Below, piece after piece: positions 16,757-25,325 of a stretch of 64,000 bases of DNA. Origin of the DNA: G020354785 sp964521285 (GTDB taxonomy: Bacteria; Bacteroidota; Bacteroidia; Bacteroidales; UBA10428); the NCBI GenBank assembly GCA_964521285.1, contig CAZFQS010000006.1, forward strand, positions 124,001 to 188,000, in the 5' to 3' direction. Position 1 is the first letter of the stretch. The number at the start of each line of letters is the position of its first letter. Position numbers and translations under genes: made by a program. The notes below the pieces were generated by a model, which was given only the letters and a program-made list of their open reading frames with translations, did no database searches and was not told the origin of the DNA.

Positions 16757-19669
16757 ATGAAATCTAATTTTATTCGAAAACGGTGGATATTTGTCTGTAC
16801 TTTTCTTTTTATAGGATATTCACTGTTTGCACAGCAACTTGCCTTTCCGGGGGCCGAAGGTTTTGGTAAATATACCACTGGTGGAAGAGGCGGCAAAGTA
16901 ATTGAAGTAACTAACCTGAATGATAATGGAGCAGGTAGCCTTAGGGCAGCAATTATTCAAAGCGGGCCAAGAACAGTGGTTTTTACAGTTTCAGGAACAA
17001 TCTTTCTCAAATCGACCTTGACAATTAATAGCGGGTATATTACAATTGCAGGTCAAACCGCCCCTGGAGACGGTATTACCCTTGCAAATTATAATTTCAG
17101 GGTAAGTGCAGATAATGTAATCATTCGCTATATCAGATCACGCTTAGGTGATGATACAAGACAGGAGGCCGATGCTTTTACATGCACCGGCCAAAAAAAT
17201 GTTATTGTCGATCATTGCTCCTTTAGCTGGAGTGTAGATGAAACGGCAAGCTGTTATGATAATGAGGATTTTACGTTGCAATGGTGTTTGATATCTGAAA
17301 GTCTTTACAATTCCGTACATTCCAAGGGAGCGCATGGATATGGAGGAATATGGGGTGGGAGCAAGGTTACTTTTCATCACAATCTATTTGCCCATCACTC
17401 AAGCAGAAATCCCAGATTTGACGGGGCCAGGGGAAAAGCAGCTCCCTGGGAAGAAATTGTGGACCATAGAAATAATGTTATTTATAACTGGGGAGGAAAT
17501 AGTGCATATGGAGGTGAACCCAGCGAAATTGACGGTATAAAGGCAAATATTAATATGGTAAGAAATTATTATAAGGCAGGGCCTGCCACTAGTTCAGGAG
17601 AAAAACAATTCAGGATATTAGAACCCTATGATCAAAGCGGATATGATTACAGTTACTGGTATATAGATAGTAATTATGTCAGTGGCTATCCCGATGCTAC
17701 TCAAGACAACTGGCTATATGGGGTGCAGGGTGTTTCTGCTTCTAACAAAGAAGAAATGAAAGTTACTGCCCCTTTTGAATTTGACATTTCGATTCAACAT
17801 ACGGCTGAAGAAGCATACACCGTAGTTATTGAGAATGCCGGAACAATATTGCCACGAAGAGATACATTAGACAAACGTATTATATGGGAGGTTATTAATG
17901 ATACTGCTTTATACGGGGGAATATGGGGCGATAATACGGGAATTATCGATTCGCAGGAAGATGTTGGCGGATGGCCTGTATTGTTCGCAGCCCCTGCGCC
18001 ACCTGATGGCGATCACGACGGTATGGCAGATAACTGGGAACTGCTTAATGGCCTTGATCCAGGAAATCCGAATGACAGGAACGGTGATACCGACACCGAC
18101 GGATATACAAACCTGGAAGAATATCTTGCAGAAATTACTGAGTTCAGAGACTTTATCTACCCCCCGACCGATTTCAGTGTTGAGCTTATTGATATTACCG
18201 ATATTATGCTTTCCTGGAAGGGTAATTCCGATATGGAGCAGGGTTATTATATTGAAAGAAGAACAACAGGTAGTTATAATATCATAGATACTGTTTTACA
18301 AAATACTAAAGCTTATATTGATAGCGGTTTGAACTACGAAACTAAGTATTACTACAGAATTAGAGCATTTAACGAAACAGACTCCTCTGTTTATTCAAAA
18401 ATATTATCTGCTACCACACTTAGTGAAACAAGTCCGCCCCTTCCGGCAAGCAATCCTTTACCAGCCAATAGCCTTGAATATGTAAGGACATCTGCGGTTC
18501 TAGGCTGGAAAAAAGGAGTGGGGGCTACATCTCATCAACTATACCTGGGTGTTAATAATCCACCGGACTTTGCCTTAACTTTGTCAGATAACAGCTATAA
18601 ACCTGATACACTATTGCCAGGAAATACTTATTACTGGCGTGTGGATGAAGTGAACGTTAATGATACAACACAGGGTGAGGTATGGAGTTTTACTACCCGC
18701 CCTTTATTACCCGATCAATTAGTTGGTCACTGGCAATTCGAAACAAGTTCATCAGCTGTAGACTCATCAGAATTTGGTAATCATGGAGAATATAATAATT
18801 TTATAGCAGCCTCATTTTTATGGAATGGCGCAATAAATAAGGCTCTGAGTTTTGATGGTTTGGATCAGTTTGTAAGAATTCCGCATAGTTTTGAATTCGA
18901 TTTTGAAAGAGGTGACTTCTCTGTTGCATTCTGGTTATTACAGTTTTCATATCAGATTGAAGAAACAAAAGAATACAGTTATCTGATTAAAGGCTCTCGT
19001 TATGAAAATCCTTTACTCAACCGGTCAGGTAAAAGATATGAGATATATTATAAACCTCTCATTAATGCCCTGATATTTGAAATAGATGATAATGTAATTA
19101 TGAGCAGCGTTGAGGCAGGTGAGGAATTCTATATTCGGGGTGAGTGGGTTCATCTGGCTGCAACAAGAGATACAAAATCCGGATTAATTAACCTTTATGC
19201 AAATGGAGATTTAATTGAATCGGCAGAGGACGGCAGCACTGACATTTCACAGGATGAAGACCTGTACTTCGGCTATAACATTGATAATGACATGTATTTA
19301 AAAGGTGCTTTAGATGATGTAAGGCTATATAATTATGCTTTGTCAGATAGTGAAATTGATTCATTATATAAGTCAGGTATTACTTCTGAAAATATTCCTG
19401 TCTATACCGATAATAATTATAAGTTGAGTATTTATCCCAATCCTGCAGGAAATGTTCTGTACTTAAAATACAATATAAAAAATGATAAAAACATTGCTGT
19501 AAATATTTGTTCTTTATCCGGACAGACCTTAAGATCAATAAAGATAAATAATCAGCCTGCTTCGGGAATTATGAAAATAGCTGTTGATGATCTTGAGACG
19601 GGAATTTATTTTGTCCGTTTTATTACTGATATGAAAATTAAGACTGAAAAGATTTGTATAAACCACTAA
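16757..19669 (+). CDS. Multidomain PL1 pectate lyase with FN3, LamG-like and T9SS domains
   Basis: The 970-residue secreted enzyme has a signal peptide (to about residue 25) and a PL1 domain (about 27-400). The PL1 domain closely parallels the preceding protein: AFPGAEGFGKYTTGGRGG, IVDHCSFSWSVDE, HSSRNPRFDG. Next come a DGDHDGMADNWE calcium-binding-like segment (about 415-455), an FN3 domain (about 470-555), and a second beta-sandwich ending YYWRVDEVN...VWSFTTR (about 560-650). A LamG/concanavalin-type domain follows (about 655-885, LVGHWQFET...GALDDVRLYNYALSDSEID), then a type A T9SS sorting domain (from YPNPAGNVL). It probably acts at the cell surface on polymeric pectin, the extra domains giving substrate binding and reach. 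It lies in the pectin operon and arose by tandem duplication plus domain gain. Confidence 0.93.
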   Translation: MKSNFIRKRWIFVCTFLFIGYSLFAQQLAFPGAEGFGKYTTGGRGGKVIEVTNLNDNGAGSLRAAIIQSGPRTVVFTVSGTIFLKSTLTINSGYITIAGQTAPGDGITLANYNFRVSADNVIIRYIRSRLGDDTRQEADAFTCTGQKNVIVDHCSFSWSVDETASCYDNEDFTLQWCLISESLYNSVHSKGAHGYGGIWGGSKVTFHHNLFAHHSSRNPRFDGARGKAAPWEEIVDHRNNVIYNWGGNSAYGGEPSEIDGIKANINMVRNYYKAGPATSSGEKQFRILEPYDQSGYDYSYWYIDSNYVSGYPDATQDNWLYGVQGVSASNKEEMKVTAPFEFDISIQHTAEEAYTVVIENAGTILPRRDTLDKRIIWEVINDTALYGGIWGDNTGIIDSQEDVGGWPVLFAAPAPPDGDHDGMADNWELLNGLDPGNPNDRNGDTDTDGYTNLEEYLAEITEFRDFIYPPTDFSVELIDITDIMLSWKGNSDMEQGYYIERRTTGSYNIIDTVLQNTKAYIDSGLNYETKYYYRIRAFNETDSSVYSKILSATTLSETSPPLPASNPLPANSLEYVRTSAVLGWKKGVGATSHQLYLGVNNPPDFALTLSDNSYKPDTLLPGNTYYWRVDEVNVNDTTQGEVWSFTTRPLLPDQLVGHWQFETSSSAVDSSEFGNHGEYNNFIAASFLWNGAINKALSFDGLDQFVRIPHSFEFDFERGDFSVAFWLLQFSYQIEETKEYSYLIKGSRYENPLLNRSGKRYEIYYKPLINALIFEIDDNVIMSSVEAGEEFYIRGEWVHLAATRDTKSGLINLYANGDLIESAEDGSTDISQDEDLYFGYNIDNDMYLKGALDDVRLYNYALSDSEIDSLYKSGITSENIPVYTDNNYKLSIYPNPAGNVLYLKYNIKNDKNIAVNICSLSGQTLRSIKINNQPASGIMKIAVDDLETGIYFVRFITDMKIKTEKICINH

Positions 19670-19682
19670 ATATCTTAAAACG

Positions 19683-20930
19683 ATGAATAAAATTTTATTA
19701 TTAATTACTTTCTTGCTGGTAATAAGTATTTCATGTAAAAGAAATGCTGATAAATCAGGTGACAAGAATATGTCCGCAAGCATATCTGTTACAAATCCGT
19801 CAGAAGTACCTTATAAGGATGCCCTGGTTGAAATAGATATAAATAATCTGTTTACAGACAGTATCTCAGGGGCTGTTGATAGTTTTGTGCTGATTCTTGA
19901 TACCATCTATCCTTTTCAGTTAAACGATAATAATAAGGATGGCAAGGCAGATAAGCTTTTATTTGTATGCAGTTTTCAACCTGGTGAAAAAAAGGTATTT
20001 ACTTTTATGAAACCCGATAAATACGATGTTCCTGTCTTTAAAAAAAGAACCCAGGCTGAAATATCCGTGAAGGTGGGAGGTGAATGGAAGAACAGGAAAT
20101 ATACAGGAGGTACGTTTAAGGACATAAAATATCTGAGGGTTCCCCCTGAACATACCGATCATTCTTTTTATATCAGGTATGAAGGACCGGGATGGGAGTC
20201 AGACAGGGTTGGTTACAGGTTTTATCTTGACTGGAGAAACGCTGTAGATATATTTGGCAAAATGGTTGATACAATGGTCCTTCAGAATGTTGGTCAGGAT
20301 GGCTTTGATTCATATCATGAACCTTCAGCTTGGGGTATGGATATTTTAAAGGTGGGGAATTCGCTTGGGTTGGGAAGTATTGGCATGTGGTATGATGATA
20401 AAGCTAACAGGGTAGCTGTTACAGATAGTGTTATATGTAAAATTGTTCAAAACGGACCTGTTCAATCAATAATAAAAACAAAATACTATGGATGGCAGGC
20501 AGGGAATATTAAAACTGATTTAAAATCTCTTCTTTCTATTCATGCCGGGAGCAGGATGACCAGACACCAGCTTTATTTAAGTGAAGCAGTGGATAATATA
20601 TGTACGGGAATTATTAAGCTTGAAATGGCAGAAAAAATACTTCAGGAAGGTGCAAGCGGAAAATGGACTTACCTCGCTACATATGGTGAACAAAGTCTTG
20701 CTGATGACAACCTTGGAATGGCAATATTTTATAAATCTGAAAATTTAGTAAAATTGACTGAAGACGAGGAAAACCATGTTATAATATTAAAACCTGACAA
20801 TAATGAACTGGAATATTATTTTGCAGCTGCATGGGAGAATGAAAAAGAAGGTATAAAAAATATCAATGAATTCAGGGAATACCTTGAAACGACAATAACC
20901 TTACTCAATAATCCGTTGCTGGTTAAGTAA
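19683..20930 (+). CDS. DUF4861-family lipoprotein
   Basis: The 415-residue protein has a lipoprotein signal (LLVISISCKRN). It matches the DUF4861 pattern by motif reading: YVRYEGP-like FYIRYEGPGWESDRVGYRFYLDWRNAVDIFGK, then SYHEPSAWGMDILKVGNSLGLGSIGMW. The fold is expected to be rich in beta strands. The biochemical role is not known to me. Genes of this family are frequent in pectin and other uronic-acid polysaccharide loci, and here it sits 13 bp after the large pectate lyase and 58 bp before the GH105 gene. A role in processing or binding acidic oligosaccharides in the periplasm is an inference from context. Confidence 0.75.
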   Translation: MNKILLLITFLLVISISCKRNADKSGDKNMSASISVTNPSEVPYKDALVEIDINNLFTDSISGAVDSFVLILDTIYPFQLNDNNKDGKADKLLFVCSFQPGEKKVFTFMKPDKYDVPVFKKRTQAEISVKVGGEWKNRKYTGGTFKDIKYLRVPPEHTDHSFYIRYEGPGWESDRVGYRFYLDWRNAVDIFGKMVDTMVLQNVGQDGFDSYHEPSAWGMDILKVGNSLGLGSIGMWYDDKANRVAVTDSVICKIVQNGPVQSIIKTKYYGWQAGNIKTDLKSLLSIHAGSRMTRHQLYLSEAVDNICTGIIKLEMAEKILQEGASGKWTYLATYGEQSLADDNLGMAIFYKSENLVKLTEDEENHVIILKPDNNELEYYFAAAWENEKEGIKNINEFREYLETTITLLNNPLLVK

Positions 20931-20988
20931 TATAAACATATGATTGCAAAAAATCATTTAATAAATAATGTAATTAAAATTTAATCGG

Positions 20989-22242
20989 ATGAAAAGAATA
21001 AAAAATTTTCTCATTTTGACATTGGCGTTAATTATTGCGGGTTCATACTCATCTGCTCAGAACTGTAAGGCACCTGCCGATACACAAAATAAGAGTACTT
21101 TGGTAGTTGCCGATAGTCTGCCCTGGTCTCAAAAGATGGCAGAAACACTAATGGCAGACTATAAAGAGCTCTGGCATATAGAAAACAGGAACAAGCCGAA
21201 ATGGAGTTATACACACGGACTGGTGTCCCTGGCTTACCTTAAATTATGGGAAAAAACAGGCGACAGCAGATATTTTAATTATGCAAAAGGATATGTCGAT
21301 GCCCTTATTGATGAAAATGGCATCATTAGCGGATACAAAATGGATGATTTCAACATCGATAAAATAAACTCCGGTAAAGTTCTTTTTATTTTCTATAAGG
21401 AAACAGGAGATGAACGCTATAAAAAAGCTATGGACACCCTGAGAGAGCAATTAAGAAATCAGCCACGCACAGAATCGGGAGGCTTCTGGCATAAGAAAAT
21501 ATACCCCCATCAGATGTGGCTTGATGGTATTTATATGGGTGCTCCTTTTTATGCTCAATACGGACTGGAATATAATGAGCCTGAAAATTTTGATGATGTT
21601 GCCCATCAGATACTTTTAATTGAAGAAAAAACAAGGGATAATAAGACCGGATTGCTTTATCACGGATGGGACGAAAGCAAACAACAAAAATGGGCTGATC
21701 CGGTAACAGGTTGTTCCCCGAATTTCTGGGGTCGTGCAATGGGCTGGTATTCTATGGCCCTGGTGGATGTACTGGATTTTATCCCTGAAGATCATGCCCG
21801 CAGGGATGAAATTATTGCTGTTATGCAGCGGCTTGCAGAAGCAATGGTTAAAGTGCAGGATGAGGAAACAGGACTATGGTATCAGGTCCTTGATCAGGGC
21901 GAAAGGGAAGGTAACTACCTTGAAGGTTCGGTTTCCACTATGTTTTCTTATTCACTGTTAAAGGCCGTTAAAAAAGGCTATATTGATAAGTCATATCTTG
22001 AAAATGCATTTAAGGCTTATGAGGGTATTATTAATAATCTTATTAAAACGGAAAAGGATGGTAAGATAATTATCACTCCTGTTTGTGCGGTGGCCGGTCT
22101 GGGAGGTAACCCATACAGGGACGGAAGTTATGAATACTATATAAATGAGAGAAGAAGAGATAATGATCCTAAAGCTACAGGTCCCTTTATTATGGCAGGC
22201 ATTCTTTATGATAAAATGAAAAAAAAGTCTTTGACAGATTAA
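20989..22242 (+). CDS. GH105 (GH88-like) unsaturated uronyl hydrolase
   Basis: The 417-residue enzyme has a signal peptide (LILTLALIIAGSYSSAQ) and an alpha6/alpha6-barrel with the YteR-type motifs HGLVSLAYLKLWEKTGD, the WLDGIYMGAPFYAQY segment with the probable catalytic Asp179, and GSYEYYINERRRDNDPKATGPFIMA near the end. Enzymes of this family hydrate the double bond of unsaturated galacturonyl residues, which releases the keto sugar. This is the step needed after the two PL1 lyases in the same operon. The signal peptide places it in the periplasm, where imported oligosaccharides arrive through SusC. Assignment to GH105 rather than GH88 rests on resemblance to YteR. Confidence 0.88.
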   Translation: MKRIKNFLILTLALIIAGSYSSAQNCKAPADTQNKSTLVVADSLPWSQKMAETLMADYKELWHIENRNKPKWSYTHGLVSLAYLKLWEKTGDSRYFNYAKGYVDALIDENGIISGYKMDDFNIDKINSGKVLFIFYKETGDERYKKAMDTLREQLRNQPRTESGGFWHKKIYPHQMWLDGIYMGAPFYAQYGLEYNEPENFDDVAHQILLIEEKTRDNKTGLLYHGWDESKQQKWADPVTGCSPNFWGRAMGWYSMALVDVLDFIPEDHARRDEIIAVMQRLAEAMVKVQDEETGLWYQVLDQGEREGNYLEGSVSTMFSYSLLKAVKKGYIDKSYLENAFKAYEGIINNLIKTEKDGKIIITPVCAVAGLGGNPYRDGSYEYYINERRRDNDPKATGPFIMAGILYDKMKKKSLTD

Positions 22243-22331
22243 TTAACATACAGGTATTGGTAAATATGTACCCTGCCGAAAAGGTACTAATGATATGTTG
22301 TATTACCTGAAATTATTAAACCACTAGTCAG

Positions 22332-23933
22332 ATGGGAATCAGATTAAAGCTATGCTCTATACTGCTTATAATTTCCCGCTTTATTACATTCTCCCAGGTA
22401 TGGGACCCTGACCCTGGCAACGGATATTTTAAAAATCCTGTAATATTTGCCGATTACTCCGATCCTGATGTAATACGCGTTGGAGATGATTTCTATTTAG
22501 TTGCCTCCAGTTTCAATTGTGTTCCCGGACTGCCGGTACTGCATTCAAAAGATCTGGTAAACTGGACTATCACAGGGCATGTTTTTGACTTGCAGCAACC
22601 TTTTAAGGTATTTGATAAGCCTCAGCATGGGAAAGGATGCTGGGCCCCTGCTATACGATATCACAATGGTGAGTTTTATGTTTATTACGGCGATCCCGAT
22701 TTTGGAATATATATGACAAAATCGAAAAATCCGGCAGGACCATGGGAACCATTGCTGCTGGTCAGGGAAGCTAAAGGATGGATCGACCCCTGCCCCTTCT
22801 GGGATGATAACGGAAACGCATATCTTGTTCATGCCTTTGCCGGCAGCCGGTCAGGAATAAAAAGCGTACTGGTAATAAATAAAATGAATCCCGAAGGCAC
22901 ACAGCTGCTTGATGATGGAGTACTGGTGTTTGACGGCCACGATAATCATCCGACAATAGAAGGACCCAAGATGTACAGGAGAAACGGATACTACTATATA
23001 TTCGCTCCGGCCGGTGGAGTAACAAATGGCTGGCAGACAGTCCTTCGTTCAAAGGATATTTACGGACCCTATGAAGATAAGATTGTAATGGATCAGGGGG
23101 CTACATCTATAAACGGCCCTCATCAGGGAGCATGGGTAGAACTGTCTTCAGGAGAATCATGGTTTATTCACTTTCAGGACAGGGAAGCATATGGAAGGAT
23201 TGTGCACCTGCAACCTATGGAATGGAAAGATGACTGGCCTGTAATAGGAATTGACAGTGACGGAGACGGCAAAGGAGAACCGGTAGCAACATACAGGAAA
23301 CCTGATATAGGAAAAACTTTTCCAAAGGTTTCACCACAGGTATCGGATGAATTTGAAGATAGTGTAATCGGACTGCAGTGGCAGTGGCATGGTAACAATA
23401 AACCTGAATGGGCATTTCCTTTTGCCGGTAATGGATTTTTGAGATTATACTGTGTGCCGTTGCCTGAAGATTACATTAATATGTGGGATGTGCCCAATTT
23501 GCTTATGCAAAAGTTTCCTGCCCCCTGGTTTACTGCAACAACAAAACTTACTTTTCACAGCCTCCTGGCAGGTGAAAAATGCGGACTTATCATAATGGGA
23601 ACAGATTATGCTTATCTCTCTTTAAAAAAGACAACCGGGAACCTTGAATTGTCACAGTCCGTTTGCTATAATGCCGATACCGGAGGCAGGGAAGAAGAGA
23701 CAGCTAATATAAAGATTCAAAAAGATACAATATACCTGAGAGTGAAGGTCATGGAAGAGGCACAGTGTGATTTTTACTATAGTACTGACGGTGAAAATTA
23801 TCTGCCCCTGGGGAACACTTTCACAGCAAAACCGGGAAAATGGATAGGTGCCAAACTGGGAATATTTGCTACCAGGGAAGGTATAACTAATGACTCAGGT
23901 TTTGCAGATTTTGACTGGTTCAGGATAGAATGA
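22332..23933 (+). CDS. GH43 family glycoside hydrolase (arabinofuranosidase/xylosidase type)
   Basis: The 533-residue protein has a signal peptide and an N-terminal five-bladed beta-propeller. The three catalytic residues are visible: base Asp44 (DYSDPDVIRVGDD), pKa modulator Asp152 (GWIDPCPFWDDNGNAYLVHA) and acid Glu210 (TIEGPKMYRRNGYYYIFAPAGG). A C-terminal beta-sandwich (about 335-533, ending NDSGFADFDWFRIE) is the accessory domain common in two-domain GH43 enzymes such as XynB-type xylosidases. In this pectin operon the likely substrates are arabinose- or xylose-containing side chains, but family GH43 covers several specificities and the sequence alone does not decide. All catalytic acids are present, so activity is expected. 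Confidence 0.9.
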   Translation: MGIRLKLCSILLIISRFITFSQVWDPDPGNGYFKNPVIFADYSDPDVIRVGDDFYLVASSFNCVPGLPVLHSKDLVNWTITGHVFDLQQPFKVFDKPQHGKGCWAPAIRYHNGEFYVYYGDPDFGIYMTKSKNPAGPWEPLLLVREAKGWIDPCPFWDDNGNAYLVHAFAGSRSGIKSVLVINKMNPEGTQLLDDGVLVFDGHDNHPTIEGPKMYRRNGYYYIFAPAGGVTNGWQTVLRSKDIYGPYEDKIVMDQGATSINGPHQGAWVELSSGESWFIHFQDREAYGRIVHLQPMEWKDDWPVIGIDSDGDGKGEPVATYRKPDIGKTFPKVSPQVSDEFEDSVIGLQWQWHGNNKPEWAFPFAGNGFLRLYCVPLPEDYINMWDVPNLLMQKFPAPWFTATTKLTFHSLLAGEKCGLIIMGTDYAYLSLKKTTGNLELSQSVCYNADTGGREEETANIKIQKDTIYLRVKVMEEAQCDFYYSTDGENYLPLGNTFTAKPGKWIGAKLGIFATREGITNDSGFADFDWFRIE

Positions 23934-23984
23934 TCGTTTGCTGATAATTTAAAAATCATTATTTACCTGATAAGATTCTAATAG

Positions 23985-25325
23985 ATGAAACACATTTCCC
24001 TGTTGGTAATTTTATCTTTTTGTTGTACCGGACCTGTCTTATTAGGTCAGGGTTCTTCACTTGCCAGCTTTGCAACAGTTAAAAATGCGCCTGATGTTTC
24101 AGTACTTCCAGCTGATTCCGGTGCCGGACAGCCTTATCATGATATTCTGGTAGCAGCTGATGGCAGTGGCGACTATAGAACCATAACTGAGGCAATAAAT
24201 GCTTTGCCAATGTTCAATTATGAAAGAACTGTAATTTTTATTAAGAATGGTGTATATAACGAGAAGATCAGAATCGAGCAGAACAATTTAACACTTCTGG
24301 GTGAAAGCCGTGACAGCACAATAATTTGCTTTAATCAGTTACGAACTGACTGGCAAAATAATAAAGATTATATAGGTCCCGCAGTTATAAACATTCATGC
24401 TGATGATATTATTCTTGAAAACCTTACTATTGAAAATACACAGCCGGAAACCGGCCCCCATGCATTCGCTGTTTATGGTACAGGCACACGGACAATAATT
24501 GTGAATTGTAATGTTTTAAGCAAGGGAGGTGATACCCTGTCACTGTGGAATTATAAAAGCGGCAAATACTATCATTCAAACTGTTACTTTAAGGGAAGTG
24601 TAGACTTTGTATGCCCGCGTGGATGGTGTTATATCAGGGATTCGAGGTTTTACGAATTAAAAAAAACAGCAGCCATCTGGCATGCAGGCATAGGAGACAG
24701 TAATCAGAAATTTGTTATCTGCAACTCTTACTTTGATGGTGTGGAAGGCTTTTACCTGGGGCGCCACCATTATGATGCCCAGTTCTTCCTGTTAAATTGC
24801 AATTTTTCTGAGAATATGGATGATATACCAATTTTCAGGGTATTATATGAAAAAGAACCCGGAAAGAACCGGCCGAATATATTTGGTGACCGTTATTATT
24901 ATTATAATTGTCATAGAAAAGGTGGAGATTTCGGGTGGTTCAGCGATAATCTCCGGAACGCGGAAAGTTCACCCTTGCCCGAAGATATTACAGCTGAATG
25001 GACATTTAACGGACAGTGGGATCCGGAATCAAAACAGCAGCCTTATGTTAAATCCTTTACAATTGAATATAAATCGTTAATCCTTCATTTTAGTGAACTT
25101 ATATCTGTAAAGGGTAACCTTACCATAAAAACTCACACCGGAAAGGTCCTTGGATATGAGACCGGCAGTGGCAGGGATGTAATTAAATTTACTTCCGGGG
25201 ACTTTCTTACAAAGCTTGATTTTAATGAACATTTAATAATTGTCAACGGTTTCATATTACCTGTAAAAGCCACTGTTTATGAACGTGCTTTGAAAAAAGA
25301 AATAAACCTGGAAGCTAATGACTAA
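23985..25325 (+). CDS. CE8 pectinesterase-like protein with altered catalytic-site motifs
   Basis: The 446-residue secreted protein has a signal peptide and a right-handed beta-helix starting ILVAADGSGDYRTITEAINALP, the standard pectin methylesterase opening. GVYNEKI matches the GxYxE motif. The catalytic pair is visible as Asp183 (GGDTL) and Asp207 (GSVDFVCPRG), and Arg is kept in YLGRHH. The usual QAVALR and QDTL motifs have lost their Gln residues (here HAFAVYG and GDTL), and LGRPW is LGRHHYD. A C-terminal segment of about 110 residues (SLILHFSELISVKGNLTI) looks like a small Ig-like beta-sandwich. De-esterification of pectin would open it to the lyases of this operon. The changes could alter the ester or glycan recognised. 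It overlaps the next gene by 8 bp. Confidence 0.82.
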   Translation: MKHISLLVILSFCCTGPVLLGQGSSLASFATVKNAPDVSVLPADSGAGQPYHDILVAADGSGDYRTITEAINALPMFNYERTVIFIKNGVYNEKIRIEQNNLTLLGESRDSTIICFNQLRTDWQNNKDYIGPAVINIHADDIILENLTIENTQPETGPHAFAVYGTGTRTIIVNCNVLSKGGDTLSLWNYKSGKYYHSNCYFKGSVDFVCPRGWCYIRDSRFYELKKTAAIWHAGIGDSNQKFVICNSYFDGVEGFYLGRHHYDAQFFLLNCNFSENMDDIPIFRVLYEKEPGKNRPNIFGDRYYYYNCHRKGGDFGWFSDNLRNAESSPLPEDITAEWTFNGQWDPESKQQPYVKSFTIEYKSLILHFSELISVKGNLTIKTHTGKVLGYETGSGRDVIKFTSGDFLTKLDFNEHLIIVNGFILPVKATVYERALKKEINLEAND

